Positions 19,401 to 27,728 of a stretch of DNA of 64,000 nucleotides are shown piece by piece. Numbering within the stretch: position 1 is the first letter of the stretch; every line of letters starts with the position of its first letter. The notes beneath the pieces are model-generated. The model saw nothing but the letters and a program-made list of their open reading frames with translations, searched no databases and had not been told where the DNA came from. Location of the stretch: positions 1 through 64,000 of the forward strand of contig JAFAFL010000162.1 in NCBI GenBank assembly GCA_023423535.1, in the 5' to 3' direction. Source of the stretch: Pseudomonadota bacterium. Its GTDB lineage: Bacteria > Myxococcota > Myxococcia > Myxococcales > Myxococcaceae. Position numbers and translations under genes: made by a program.

Positions 19401-19882
19401 AGCGAGTACGTCGCCGACGCGCTCCAGTGGTTGAAGTCGCGCCACTCGACGGTGAAGACCGAACCGTTGGGCCCCGGCGCCGTCTGGTGCGCGAGCCGGC
19501 TGAACGCGCCGCCTGCGCGCAGGTTGTCCCAGAACGGCGCCAGCACCCCGTTCGGCGCGGCGCCGGAAGGGATGATCGTGTTCGACGGATAGCTCGCGGT
19601 CCCGGGCGAGGGCACGAGGTACGCCGCGCCGTCGGTGGTCAGCGTGATCTGCTCGTAGGTCCGCCCGTAGAAGGGGAAGGCAAAGGGCAGCGGGACGGTG
19701 ACGAAGCCCGCGTCCAGCGTGCCCTGCAGCGTCGGAACGATCGGATTCGTCAGCGGCGCGAAGGGCGCGGTGCCGTTCTGGGCGACGTAGGTCTGCGCGT
19801 GGGCCTCGCCGGAGCCCAGCAGGACGCCGAGCAGCACGGCGACGAGCAGGCCGGACAGGCGGAGTCGAAGGGCCGCGCGCAT
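16457..19882 (-). CDS. Secreted CARDB/Ig-like repeat protein with MYXO-CTERM anchor
   Basis: 1,141 aa from ATG 19882; an upstream in-frame start is rejected because it would bury the signal peptide (residues 1-30, ending AHAQ). The layout is a beta-rich N-terminal domain like that of the giant gene (PFAFPFYGRTY), four CARDB-like repeats with Asn-Asn ends, four or five putative Ig repeats and a C-terminal anchor: GEGGCGCG, a Gly/Ser linker, a transmembrane segment and SRRRRVL at the stop. This is the single-unit version of the giant fused protein and shows what a normal boundary looks like. By family knowledge it is processed at the Cys and held at the cell surface. Confidence 0.85.
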   Translation of the reverse strand: MRAALRLRLSGLLVAVLLGVLLGSGEAHAQTYVAQNGTAPFAPLTNPIVPTLQGTLDAGFVTVPLPFAFPFYGRTYEQITLTTDGAAYLVPSPGTASYPSNTIIPSGAAPNGVLAPFWDNLRAGGAFSRLAHQTAPGPNGSVFTVEWRDFNHWSASATYSLTFQLKLHENGLVQFHYGVLTGAGAGLTASIGIENATGTQGTVGRSCTPNCTPAAVSQDDLISFGPGPGTVDLLAGDLVVLGVRDVGGQLEIDTRFDLRNFGTVSVAGVEYALFLSTDTLIDPGDLPLTPAMQGPLSFAPLGFQTHIATSTIARPAGGAYYVLAQIDPAQLLTETSRANNLSASATALVSGVDLVAQSITTTQASAGPGDLVENSITLVNAGIDPAGLVSWRILLSQDTVGDAFDHVVHSGTATLAGGQTLTLQPSYALPTTIPLGEYYFVLEIDPQNTVPELFENNNTAVSPAKFSAMQADLVVGTPTLLEARPPYLPAPQLYFGEPFRMEVPVFNAGGGTAKDFSLVAYLSENDVLNAVNDPEAGESTRHTLAPGASMIVTVEGLVPDRAPNGTLYTAKDFLFFVAAFAHGNFVEITQSNNTGRSNYVHLRAPGPDLLPTQLVAPPRIAPGEPVPVKRVLRNLGNRGTTGAVPYRYFLSKNPQVTELDVPLAIIDPVTSVTKEEGTVTLAVEALDSTTEHVLVPHGLPPGTWHLGVLIDPVRAHDDIRRENDALISGEVELVPPVVTLRTTWLPEALLEVPYVFQLSAEGGTAPLTFTVTDGALPHGLQMDAEGRVSGVPDQLGVFPFTVRVQDAVGNPTLARLVLQTVPRTVSMAVLTERLPAAVVETPYDVRLGAHGGQAPYAWRVEEGTLPAGISLSSDGRLQGTSQEAPGTVSTFGVRVFDASGQTAWRTLTLQTVSPHALHLPAESLPPALVGQAYLTDLVAKVPGAVVLPQPVRWRISGGALPPGIALVPQGPEAVILEGTPTASGAFSFGLQVTDGAGRSEVRDFVLVVHARTERLQGRYARTVLPGTSLEGAIRFEGDPPATYRVNGGALPPGLRFSEDGTLSGTIPEDAVLGLYSFTVTGRAEGGTEGTGAFHLEVTDEWAGEGGCGCGTSSGSGGSGGAVWAALILGAMGILSRRRRVL

Positions 19883-19946
19883 GGGCCGGCGACTATGGTT
19901 GTCGAACGCGTGACATTCAACCGCCGTGGCGGCTACACGGAGGGTC

Positions 19947-21155
19947 ATGCTTCGCGTCGCCTGCCCGCCTGGCGCTGGTGAAGATTCCGCTGCGCCGCGC
20001 GTTGAGTCCCTCGTGCGCACCGTTCGGACTTCCCTGCTCGCCCTCCTCGCCTCCACCTCGCTCCTGCCGGGCTCGGCCTTCGCGCAGACGCCTCCCAGGG
20101 CGAAGGCCTCCACGGCGCTGGAGACGCTGCGCACCCAGTGCCTGCTGCACGCGGCGGATCCGAAGAACCCGTGGGCGCTGGCGCACGGGATCACCGGCCT
20201 CGGCGGCTCTTTCGCGGCGGCGGACGGACGGCGTGCGGCGGACGTGATCGTGGGCGACTTCCTCCAGCGCGCGCCCGCCGAGGCCCAGGCGAAGGGCGCC
20301 GCGCCAATGGGCTTCCTCCGCTACCTGGAGGACCGCACCCCGGTGGAGCCGCACGCGAACCTGCTGACGAAGACGCTGGTGGGGGCGGGGATGAAGGACG
20401 GGCAGCGCTTCAAGCTGAAGGACGGCGGCGAGGTGACGCTCGGGCAGCTGGTGGGGAGCGTGCAGCACGGCTTCCGCCACGTGCCGGACGTCGAGGCCTA
20501 CTGGATCGAGGTGGGCTGGACGCTGGACCTGCTCGCGGCGCGGATGACGCCCCAGAAGGCGAAGTTCAAGAACGGCGCGGGCGAGGAGCTCGACCTCAAC
20601 AAGATCATGGACGACGCGCTCTTCTACCTCGAGCAGTCGCAGCGAGACCTCTTCGCCGGCATGGACAAGGGCCTGCCCGAAGTCGCGAAGAACAAGAAGG
20701 GCATCTACGCGCACTCCTGCGGCGGGCTCCACCTCGTGCAGGCGGTGATGCACTGGGCGCGCTTCCCCGAGGTCCGCAAGAAGTGGGGGGCGCGCCTCGA
20801 CCGGCAGGTGGCAGTCCTCTTCTACCGGCTCGGCTCCGAGCAGCGTCAGTACGAGACCGTCCTGCGCGAGCACCCGCAGTACAAGCTCCAGCTCCTCGTT
20901 CAGATGGTGAAGTTCTACGGCCACTTCCTCGAGACCACCGGCCGCATGAAGCGGGACAAGGTCGTCTCCTTCGACAAGGCGCGCACCCAGCAGATCCGCA
21001 AGGCCGAGGCGCTGCTCGACAACGCGGTGCGAGAGCTCGAGGCGGTGAATGCCTATGGCCGCATGGACGAGCTGGCGAAGACGCAGCGGCAGCTCCAGCT
21101 CGACCTCATCGGCGACACCTGCCACGCGGCCAACGGGCTGGGGATGTGGCGGTAG
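19947..21155 (+). CDS. Exported protein of unknown function
   Basis: 402 aa from ATG 19947, six bases after GGAGG. About 24 residues precede a clear signal core (LLALLASTSLLPGSAFA), so GTG 20013 is an alternative that gives a shorter, more usual signal peptide. The mature part is mostly helical with no motif I recognise. A stretch HSCGGLHLVQAVMHW near the centre and a final CHAANGLGMW are the most distinctive. It is divergent from the CARDB/Ig gene and convergent with the next gene, the two stops being four bases apart. Family not recognised. Confidence 0.8.
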   Translation: MLRVACPPGAGEDSAAPRVESLVRTVRTSLLALLASTSLLPGSAFAQTPPRAKASTALETLRTQCLLHAADPKNPWALAHGITGLGGSFAAADGRRAADVIVGDFLQRAPAEAQAKGAAPMGFLRYLEDRTPVEPHANLLTKTLVGAGMKDGQRFKLKDGGEVTLGQLVGSVQHGFRHVPDVEAYWIEVGWTLDLLAARMTPQKAKFKNGAGEELDLNKIMDDALFYLEQSQRDLFAGMDKGLPEVAKNKKGIYAHSCGGLHLVQAVMHWARFPEVRKKWGARLDRQVAVLFYRLGSEQRQYETVLREHPQYKLQLLVQMVKFYGHFLETTGRMKRDKVVSFDKARTQQIRKAEALLDNAVRELEAVNAYGRMDELAKTQRQLQLDLIGDTCHAANGLGMWR

Positions 21156-21159
21156 TCCT

Positions 21160-22494
21160 CTACGGAGCGACTTCGGTCTGACACGCCGGCTGCGGCCCTC
21201 CGGCGCACCCGAAGACGAGGGTGTCCGCCGCGCAGAGCGCCTCGCCCGCCACGCCCTGTTCGAAGAGGTCCGCCATCACCGGCACCACCAGCTGCGCGGG
21301 AGAGAGCGTCTCACCGGGCGGCACCTGGGTGGAGAACACGGTCTTGCACACGCGGGAGATCGCGCGCAGGCCCTCCTCGTCGTCGCGCAGCGCGCGGGCG
21401 AACCGCGAGGTGAGGTGCAGCAGCGAGCCGCGTCCGTCCGCCTCGCGCAGGCCCACCGCGGTGCCGAGGATCCGCGTGAAGCCGAACTCCTTCAGCCGCG
21501 CGTCGAGCCCGAGCCGGTACACCATCCGGATGAGCACCTGCTCCCGGTCCTTCTGCGACAGGCAGTTCAGCGCGCGCTTCAGCGGCCGGAACACGTTCGG
21601 CTCGCGCGCCGGATCGAGGAGGATTTTCAGGTCCGCGATCCCCGCCTGCAAAAGCGGCCTGATCTCCTCCGGCACGATGTCCAGCGGCACCGCGTCGAGG
21701 TCGTTGGGGTGCTCCATCCCCTTCACCGCGTCGATGAGCACCTTCGCCAGCGCGACGATCGCCTCCTCGCCGCCGTACTGCGCGCCGTCACCTCGAAGGT
21801 AGGGCTCGAGCCTCGGGTCCTGCACCATGGCGTACGCGCCGTCGAGCCCGCGCCTTCCCTCCTCCGTCCCCAGGTACGCGGTCAGCCCGAGCACGAGGTC
21901 CGCGGTGTCCTCGGCGCGGCACACGGCGGTCTGCTGACAGAGATCGGAGAGGACCTGCGCGACCTCGTAGTGGCCCAACTTGTTTCGCGACGCGGGCGAG
22001 GTCCCGCGCACGTAGTTGAGGACGCCGGCGATCTGCGGGTCGAGCAGCCGCAGGGCCTCGAGCCCCTTGCCGTCGTGGACCATCACGTCCATCGCGCGGC
22101 GCATTTCACAGAGCGGGTGCGCGCTCTGCAGCGCGGGCGGCGTCTGCGCGCAGACCTCACCCTCCAGCGCGCCCGGCTCCGGCGGCTCCCCGGCAAAGCG
22201 CGAAAGCGTCCCGAACACCGAGCGCAAGAGGATGGCCATCGGCGGTGGCTCGTCGTCGCGCCCGCTCTCGCTCTCGAGGAGGTGGCGCTCCATCACCCGG
22301 CGCAGGTTCTCCGTCCGTCCGGTGGCGAGCGAGCGGCTGAAGCGCGGCATCAGCTCGTCGAAGGACCGGCAGCGGACGATCTCCTCCTGCGCCCGCTGCG
22401 GCGGCGGCGCGTCCACGTACCGCGCGCCACAGGAGAGAGCGACCGCGCCGGTCAGCAGCGACGCGGAGGTGAAGAGGACGACGGGGAGGCGCAC
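21160..22494 (-). CDS. Lipoprotein of unknown function
   Basis: 444 aa from GTG 22494. The N-terminus is a lipoprotein signal with ALSC as lipobox. The mature protein is helical with several Cys (VCAQTP, PLCEMRR, SDLCQQTAVC, NCLSQ, RVCKTVF, PACQTEVAP). The last five or six are spaced as if disulphide-bonded in the periplasm. No domain is recognised. The start lies 18 bases after the stop of the CoA-transferase gene, so it may be the distal gene of that operon. Confidence 0.8.
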   Translation of the reverse strand: MRLPVVLFTSASLLTGAVALSCGARYVDAPPPQRAQEEIVRCRSFDELMPRFSRSLATGRTENLRRVMERHLLESESGRDDEPPPMAILLRSVFGTLSRFAGEPPEPGALEGEVCAQTPPALQSAHPLCEMRRAMDVMVHDGKGLEALRLLDPQIAGVLNYVRGTSPASRNKLGHYEVAQVLSDLCQQTAVCRAEDTADLVLGLTAYLGTEEGRRGLDGAYAMVQDPRLEPYLRGDGAQYGGEEAIVALAKVLIDAVKGMEHPNDLDAVPLDIVPEEIRPLLQAGIADLKILLDPAREPNVFRPLKRALNCLSQKDREQVLIRMVYRLGLDARLKEFGFTRILGTAVGLREADGRGSLLHLTSRFARALRDDEEGLRAISRVCKTVFSTQVPPGETLSPAQLVVPVMADLFEQGVAGEALCAADTLVFGCAGGPQPACQTEVAP

Positions 22495-22512
22495 CCGCCC
22501 ATTGTGCCCGCG

Positions 22513-23685
22513 CTACCGCGCCGCGAGAAGCTGCGCGATCTCCTCGTCGGAGAAGCCCGCCTCGCGGAGGATCTCCTCGCCGTGCTCGCCGAGCAGCGGG
22601 GCAGGCTTCGGCGCGAACGGCACGTCATCCATCCGCAACGGCGTGCGCAGGTGGGTCACCTCCCGACCGAGCACCGCGTCGTGCGCGCGCACGAAGAGGC
22701 CGCGGGACTGCAGCTGCGGATCGGCGAGGAGCTCGTCGCCCTCGGAGATGGGCTCCACGCACACGTCGAGCCCCCGGAAGAGCTCCACCCAGTGCGCCAG
22801 CGGCCGCTGCGCCAGCGCCTCGGCGATCTCCGCCTGGGCCCGCGCGCCGGCCTCGCCGGTGTCGTACGCGCTCTCCAGTAGTTCCGGCCGGCCCAGCGCC
22901 GCGCAGAACGCGGAGAAGAACTTCGGCTCCAGCGCGCCCACCGCGAGGTAGCGCCCGTCTTGGGTCCGGTACACGCCGTAGCAGGGATAGCCGCCGTTGA
23001 GCGTCTCCACCCCGCGCCGCAGCGGCCTGCCCTCAGCGCCCATGACCAGCCGCGCGCCGAGGTGCATGTGCAGGAACGCGGTGGCCGCCTCGGTCATCGA
23101 CACGTCCACGAAGCGCCCGCGCCCGGTGCGGTTCCGCTCGTGCAGCGCCGCGAGGATCCCGATCACGCCGAAGAGGCTCCCGCCCACGTCCGCCACCTGG
23201 ACGCCGGGCATCGCCGGCTCGCCGTCCGCCCTGCCGCCGTAACCGAGCACCCCCGCCCGCGCGATGTAGCCGAGGTCGTGCCCTGCCCTGCCGCGGTCCG
23301 GCCCGGTCTGACCAAAGCCGCTGATCGCGCAGTAGACGAGGCGAGGGTTCTCCTCGGCGAGCGCGGCGTACCCCAGCCCCAGCTTGTCCATCACGCCGGG
23401 CCGGAAGCTCTCGAGGAGGACGTCGTAGCCGCGGACGAGCCGCCGGAGCGCCTGCGCGCCCTCGGGCCGCTTCAAGTCCAGGGTGATCGACCGCTTGTTG
23501 CGGTTGAGCGCGACGAACATCGCGCTGTGCTCGCCGGCCTGCGGCGGCATCTGCCGCAGGTAGTCACCGCCGTTGGGATCCTCGACCTTGTCCACCTGTG
23601 CGCCGAGGTCCGCCAGCACGAGGCTCGCGTAGGGCCCCGGCAGCAGCCGCGACAGGTCGAGGACCTTCAGCCCCTCCAGCACCAC
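22513..23685 (-). CDS. CaiB/BaiF (class III) CoA-transferase, likely alpha-methylacyl-CoA racemase
   Basis: 390 aa from GTG 23685, which follows the stop of the SCP2 gene without a gap. The N-terminal PGPYASLVLADLGA and KRSITLDLK blocks are typical of family III. The GHDLGY motif (H136) and VADVGG (D166) match the catalytic His/Asp pair of alpha-methylacyl-CoA racemases, and RGRFVDVSM follows as expected. By family knowledge it interconverts or transfers CoA on branched-chain acyl substrates. Its partner SCP2 protein is a lipid carrier, which fits fatty-acid or sterol-like lipid metabolism. A formyl- or succinyl-CoA transferase role is the main alternative. Confidence 0.85.
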   Translation of the reverse strand: MVLEGLKVLDLSRLLPGPYASLVLADLGAQVDKVEDPNGGDYLRQMPPQAGEHSAMFVALNRNKRSITLDLKRPEGAQALRRLVRGYDVLLESFRPGVMDKLGLGYAALAEENPRLVYCAISGFGQTGPDRGRAGHDLGYIARAGVLGYGGRADGEPAMPGVQVADVGGSLFGVIGILAALHERNRTGRGRFVDVSMTEAATAFLHMHLGARLVMGAEGRPLRRGVETLNGGYPCYGVYRTQDGRYLAVGALEPKFFSAFCAALGRPELLESAYDTGEAGARAQAEIAEALAQRPLAHWVELFRGLDVCVEPISEGDELLADPQLQSRGLFVRAHDAVLGREVTHLRTPLRMDDVPFAPKPAPLLGEHGEEILREAGFSDEEIAQLLAAR

Positions 23686-24021
23686 TTAGGAGAGGAGCTT
23701 GCCCAGCTTCATGGCCAGCGCCATGTCCATGGGCTTGAACTTGAGCTTGCCCTGCATGGCCGCCATCTGCGCGTTGAGCTGCTTCTGACGGATCTTCACG
23801 AAGTCCTGATCGCTGACCGTGATGGTCATCTTCGGCGTGCCCTGCGCGCCCTCGCTCACCCAGTCCGAGTCCTTGGTGAGGTCCAGCGTCCACGTCCCGC
23901 CCTGATCGCCGGTGACGTTGAAGTGGATGACCGAGTTGATGTCCTTCCCCAGCTCCGGCTTCGCCGTGAGGACCTGGGGGATCTCCTGCTCGAGGATGTT
24001 CTTCGGGTTCGTGTCGGCCAT
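23686..24021 (-). CDS. SCP2 sterol-binding domain protein
   Basis: 111 aa, a single SCP2 fold: a lipid-tunnel beta-sheet (INSVIHFNVTG, GTWTLDL, PKMTITVSDQDF) and the helix LNAQMAAMQGKLKFKPMDMALAMKLGKLL that closes the cavity. GAGGG lies seven bases before the ATG. Stand-alone SCP2 proteins bind hydrophobic acyl chains or sterols and are often paired with acyl-CoA enzymes, as here, where the CoA-transferase begins directly at the stop. No signal peptide, so cytoplasmic. Confidence 0.85.
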   Translation of the reverse strand: MADTNPKNILEQEIPQVLTAKPELGKDINSVIHFNVTGDQGGTWTLDLTKDSDWVSEGAQGTPKMTITVSDQDFVKIRQKQLNAQMAAMQGKLKFKPMDMALAMKLGKLLS

Positions 24022-24093
24022 GGTTTGACCCTCCGCGTCAAATTGACTGATGAATCAACGGCGGCCGGACGGTAATGACCGAGCGAGAGGGCG

Positions 24094-24489
24094 TCAAGCC
24101 GAACGGGCGGTGATGTTTCCCACCATGTTCAGCAGGTCCGGCAGCTCGAACGGCTTGGCGAGGAAGCCCACCGCGCCCAGTTCCGGCGCCTTGGTGGAGA
24201 CGTTCCGGTCCGCGCTGAGGACGATGATCGGCGGACGGCGTGCCGCCTCGTAGCGCTCGCGCATCCGGCGGGCGAACTCCCACCCGTCCATCACCGGCAT
24301 CATCAGGTCGAGGAGGATCAGCGCCGGCTTCGTCTGCTCCAGCCGCTCGAGCGCCTCCTGCCCGTTCCGCGCCCGGGTCACGTCGTACCCCTCGGCCTCG
24401 AGGATCTCCGAGAGCGCCTCGAGGATGTCCGGGTCGTCATCGACCACGAGGACGAGCTGCCCGCCGTTCTGAGTCTGGGTGTCCGCCAC
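24094..24489 (-). CDS. Single-domain response regulator (CheY-like receiver)
   Basis: About 131 aa. GTG 24489 is preferred because GGAAGGGG lies just upstream; ATG 24510 would add seven residues. It has a complete receiver: acidic DDD pocket, phospho-acceptor Asp in LILLDLMMP, Ser in VLSAD at the Thr/Ser position, and Lys in LAKPF. There is no output domain, so it acts by protein contact. No kinase is encoded nearby, so the partner is unknown. Confidence 0.85.
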   Translation of the reverse strand: MADTQTQNGGQLVLVVDDDPDILEALSEILEAEGYDVTRARNGQEALERLEQTKPALILLDLMMPVMDGWEFARRMRERYEAARRPPIIVLSADRNVSTKAPELGAVGFLAKPFELPDLLNMVGNITARSA

Positions 24490-24707
24490 GAAGCCCCTTC
24501 CGCCTTTCATCCTGCCTGCACGGCAGCGTTACCGTACCAATCATTCCGCGCACGGTGAATTGCCGGACGTTCGTACCCCGGATCGCGCACGACTTGCGCG
24601 CTTTCGGCCCAGCGGGCAGGCGACAGGGGTTGGCCCGGCTCGTGTAGCAGTGGTCTCGACACGGGCGTATGATGCGACCCGCCACACGTCAGAGGAGTCA
24701 AACGGTC

Positions 24708-24956
24708 ATGGGCCTCAAGGGCATGGAAATTCTGCTCATCTTCGGGGTGCTGCTGCTCCTGTTCGGAGCCACGCGGCTGCCTCAGCTGGGCTCCTCGCTC
24801 GGATCGGCGATCCGGAACTTCAAGAAGGGCTTCAACACCGACGAGCCGGAAGGCGACAAGAAGGGCGCAGGCACCCTCGCCGCGGCCACCTCCGTCGAGG
24901 CCCCCGCCTCGGCGGCAAAGGAGACCGCCAAGGTCTCCGTCCAGCGCGACGCGTAA
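24708..24956 (+). CDS. tatA: Twin-arginine translocase subunit TatA/E
   Basis: 82 aa from ATG 24708, nine bases after AGAGGAG. One N-terminal membrane helix (MEILLIFGVLLLLFGATRLP) carries the TatA hallmark: a Phe-Gly hinge, then an amphipathic helix (LGSSLGSAIRNFKKGF) and a charged low-complexity tail. By family knowledge it forms the Tat pore for folded proteins. It stands alone here without tatB or tatC. Confidence 0.9.
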   Translation: MGLKGMEILLIFGVLLLLFGATRLPQLGSSLGSAIRNFKKGFNTDEPEGDKKGAGTLAAATSVEAPASAAKETAKVSVQRDA

Positions 24957-25078
24957 GCTCGTCCCGCAGCTTTGAAAAGTACGGGGCCGGCGCCGTCCGC
25001 TCGGGAGCGTGACGGGCCGGCCTTTCGTGCGTCGTCCTCTTTTGGCGCGCAGGCTTTGCGCGCCCGAAGCGGCAGCGG

Positions 25079-26896
25079 CTAGTCCACCTTCTCGTTGTCG
25101 TAGAGACCGTCGAGGATGGACTGGTACTTCTGCGTGGCGAACTTGCGCTTCACCTTCAGCGTCGGGGTCAGCTCGCCGGTGTCCTGGGTGAACTCGTGGT
25201 CCATCAGCGCGAACCGCTTCAGGGTCGCGTACGACGGCTGCTCCGCGTTCACCGAGTCGATGGCCTTCTGCACCGCCTGCTGCACCGCCGGCGCGTTCGC
25301 CAGCTCCTTGTAGCTGGACGGCACGGTCGCCCCGCTGTCCTGCAGGAGCTTGCGCGCGGTCTCCTCGCTCACGCAGATGAGCGCGCTGAGGTACTTGCGC
25401 TTGTCGCCGTAGACCATCGCGGTGCTGATGATCGGGTGCGTCTTCAGCGAGTTCTCGATGTTCTGCGGCGCCACGTTCTTGCCGCCCGCGGTGACGATGA
25501 TGTCCTTCTTGCGGTCGGTGATCTTCACGTAGCCGTCGCTGTCCACCTCGCCGATGTCGCCGGAGTGGAACCAGCCGTCCGCCTCGAGCACCTCGGCGGT
25601 GGCCGCGTCGTTCTTGAAGTAGCCCTTCATCACGCCCGGGCCGCGCATCATGATCTCGCCGTCCGCGGCGATGCGGATCTCCGTGCCCGGCAGTGGCGCG
25701 CCCACGGTGCCGATCTTGATCTTCTCCGGCCGGTTGACGGTCGTCGCGGCGGAGGTCTCGGTGAGGCCGTAGCCCTCGAGCACCTTGAAGCCCACGAGGT
25801 CGAAGAAGTAGGCGATCTTCCGCGACAGCGGCGCGCCGCCGGAGATGAACAGGCGCATGTTCCCGCCGAGCCGCTCGTTGAGCGTCGCGTTGACCTTCTT
25901 GAACACGAGCTTCTGCGCCAGCGTGAACCCGAGCGACGAGTACTCGCGGCCCGCGTTCTTCGCCTCCACGTACTCGTCGAAGAGGCTGAAGGCCCAGCGG
26001 AAGAGCTTGCCCTTGAGGCCCGGCGCCGACGAGCCGTTGGCGACGACGTTGTTGTAGACCTTCTCGAACACGCGCGGGACCGCCGGCAAGATCGTCGGAT
26101 GGGTCTCGGCGAGGTTCGCCAGCAGCTTGTCCACGCTCTCGGCGAACACCATCTGGAAGCCCATCCCCAGCCAGGCCGCCTTGATCACCTGCGCGAACGA
26201 GTGCGCCAGCGGGAGGAAGAGCAGCACCGAGTCGGTGGGCTCGATGAGCCGGATCTGCCGCACCGCCTCGGCCTCGTAGGCCCAGTTCCCGTGGGTGAGG
26301 ATCACGCCCTTCGGGTTGCCGGTGGTGCCGGAGGTGTAGATGAAGCAGGCCGCGTCGTCGGTCCGGATCGTCGCTGCGCGCGCCTCGAAGCCCGAGGTGT
26401 CGCCGCCGCGGGAGACGACGTCCGCGAGGGTGACCTCGCGCTCACCGCCCGCCGCGCCCTCCATCACGATCACGTTGCGGATGTTCGGCAGCTGGGCGAT
26501 CCGCTGGCGCACGCGCGACAGACGGCCGGGCTGCTTCCCCTCCTTCTCGTCGTTGTCCACGAGGCAGACCACGCTCTCGGAGTTCTCGAGGATGTACTTC
26601 ACCTCGTCCGGCGTGTTCGACGCGTAGATGGGAACGGTCACCGCCTGCGCGGCGCTGATCGCCAGATCGCACACCACCCACTGCAGCGTGGTGGCGCCGA
26701 AGATGGCCACCTTGTCGCCCGGCTTCACCCCGAGCGCGATGAGCCCGGCGGAGGTCTTCTTCACGTCCTCCAGCACCTGGCCCCACGTCACGTCCTGCCA
26801 GACGCCGCCCTTCTTCTGGCGCGCCGCGACCTTCGACGGCTCCTTTGCCCGGTCCTGAAGCAACTGAACCAGCGTCTTCGCGCTCGCCTCCGCCAT
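25079..26896 (-). CDS. Long-chain acyl-CoA synthetase (AMP-forming)
   Basis: 605 aa from ATG 26896; upstream in-frame starts overlap the neighbouring gene's stop. The ANL superfamily motifs are present: P-loop YTSGTTGNPKGV, FLPLAHSF, ISGGAPLS, GYGLTETSAA, GWFHSGDIGEVDSDGYVKITDRKKD and the C-terminal lysine region LTPTLKVKRK. The long form resembles FadD15-type ligases. It activates fatty acids to acyl-CoA through an acyl-adenylate for lipid synthesis or beta-oxidation. The start is 14 bases after the stop of the TPR gene, so the two are probably cotranscribed. Confidence 0.92.
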   Translation of the reverse strand: MAEASAKTLVQLLQDRAKEPSKVAARQKKGGVWQDVTWGQVLEDVKKTSAGLIALGVKPGDKVAIFGATTLQWVVCDLAISAAQAVTVPIYASNTPDEVKYILENSESVVCLVDNDEKEGKQPGRLSRVRQRIAQLPNIRNVIVMEGAAGGEREVTLADVVSRGGDTSGFEARAATIRTDDAACFIYTSGTTGNPKGVILTHGNWAYEAEAVRQIRLIEPTDSVLLFLPLAHSFAQVIKAAWLGMGFQMVFAESVDKLLANLAETHPTILPAVPRVFEKVYNNVVANGSSAPGLKGKLFRWAFSLFDEYVEAKNAGREYSSLGFTLAQKLVFKKVNATLNERLGGNMRLFISGGAPLSRKIAYFFDLVGFKVLEGYGLTETSAATTVNRPEKIKIGTVGAPLPGTEIRIAADGEIMMRGPGVMKGYFKNDAATAEVLEADGWFHSGDIGEVDSDGYVKITDRKKDIIVTAGGKNVAPQNIENSLKTHPIISTAMVYGDKRKYLSALICVSEETARKLLQDSGATVPSSYKELANAPAVQQAVQKAIDSVNAEQPSYATLKRFALMDHEFTQDTGELTPTLKVKRKFATQKYQSILDGLYDNEKVD

Positions 26897-26910
26897 CCGG
26901 CTCTCTGCTC

Positions 26911-27660
26911 TCACTTGAGCTCCTCCTCGATCTGGGACTTCAGGGTCTTTGCCCACGCCTTCGACCGCCGCGCCTCCGCGGGGTCGTAACCTTCGTCACC
27001 CGCGAGGGCGCGCTCCACCGCTGCCTTTGCGCCCTTCGCGTCGCCGTCCTTCAACATCGTCTCCGCAAGATAGAGGTGCGCCCTCACCGCGTGCGGCTTC
27101 GTCTGCACCGCGCGCTGCAGGAACTCGCGGCTCTTGCCGAGGTCCCGCTTCGGCCAGGGCAGCTCGAAGAAGTAGCGCCCCTTGGCGATGAGCGGACCGC
27201 CGTTGTCGTAGCCGGGGTCGATGGAGATCGCCTTGTCGAGCCACCTGTTGAAGCGGCCCTCCACGCCCTGCCGCAGCGCGGTCACCACGCCCACCGCCTG
27301 TGAGTAGCAGCCGAGGCCGATGGCCGCGAAGTAGTGCCCTTCCACGCGCTCCGGGCTCTTCTCCAGCGCCTTCTGGCCCAGCTGTGCCGAGCGCTCGCCC
27401 CAGGCGCGCTTCTGCTTCTCCGCGCTCGCGGGTGCGCCGTCACACTGCCAGTAGAAAAAGCGAGACGCCCGCCACAGCACCCCGAAGTCTTCCGGGTGTG
27501 CCGAGAGGGCGTCGTCCACGAGCTGCGAGAGCTCCTTCAGCTTCTGTGCGTCGTGCCGCTGGGCGTAGAGAGCATCGATCCGCGCCGTCTGCTCCGCCGC
27601 GTCCGCCGCCCACCCCACCGCGGGCACGAGCAGGGCCAGAGCCCAGATTGCCGTGCGCAT
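26911..27660 (-). CDS. Periplasmic TPR-like protein
   Basis: 249 aa from ATG 27660, with GTG 27678 as alternative. The signal peptide is MRTAIWALALLVPAVGWA. Helical repeats follow, with TPR-like pairs at the C-terminus (GKSREFLQRAVQTKPHAVRA, AKAAVERALAGDEGYDP). The arrangement GHYFAAIGLGCYSQAVGVV and LDKAISIDPGYDNGGP recalls TatT-type proteins of TRAP transporters, but no transporter genes are adjacent. Probably a periplasmic scaffold. No clear ribosome site. Confidence 0.75.
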   Translation of the reverse strand: MRTAIWALALLVPAVGWAADAAEQTARIDALYAQRHDAQKLKELSQLVDDALSAHPEDFGVLWRASRFFYWQCDGAPASAEKQKRAWGERSAQLGQKALEKSPERVEGHYFAAIGLGCYSQAVGVVTALRQGVEGRFNRWLDKAISIDPGYDNGGPLIAKGRYFFELPWPKRDLGKSREFLQRAVQTKPHAVRAHLYLAETMLKDGDAKGAKAAVERALAGDEGYDPAEARRSKAWAKTLKSQIEEELK

Positions 27661-27728
27661 GGAGGGGGGACTTAACACGCCCGGTCAGAGACCAACAAGG
27701 CACGGACCGGGCGTGTGGACGTCGATGT

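Noticed and set aside
16601..19981. 1,126-codon + strand frame opposite the CARDB/Ig gene
   Set aside because: Same antisense composition artefact; Arg- and His-rich with no motif.
24511..24707. tRNA or small RNA before tatA
   Set aside because: No cloverleaf arms or T-loop signature and no terminator; ordinary upstream region.
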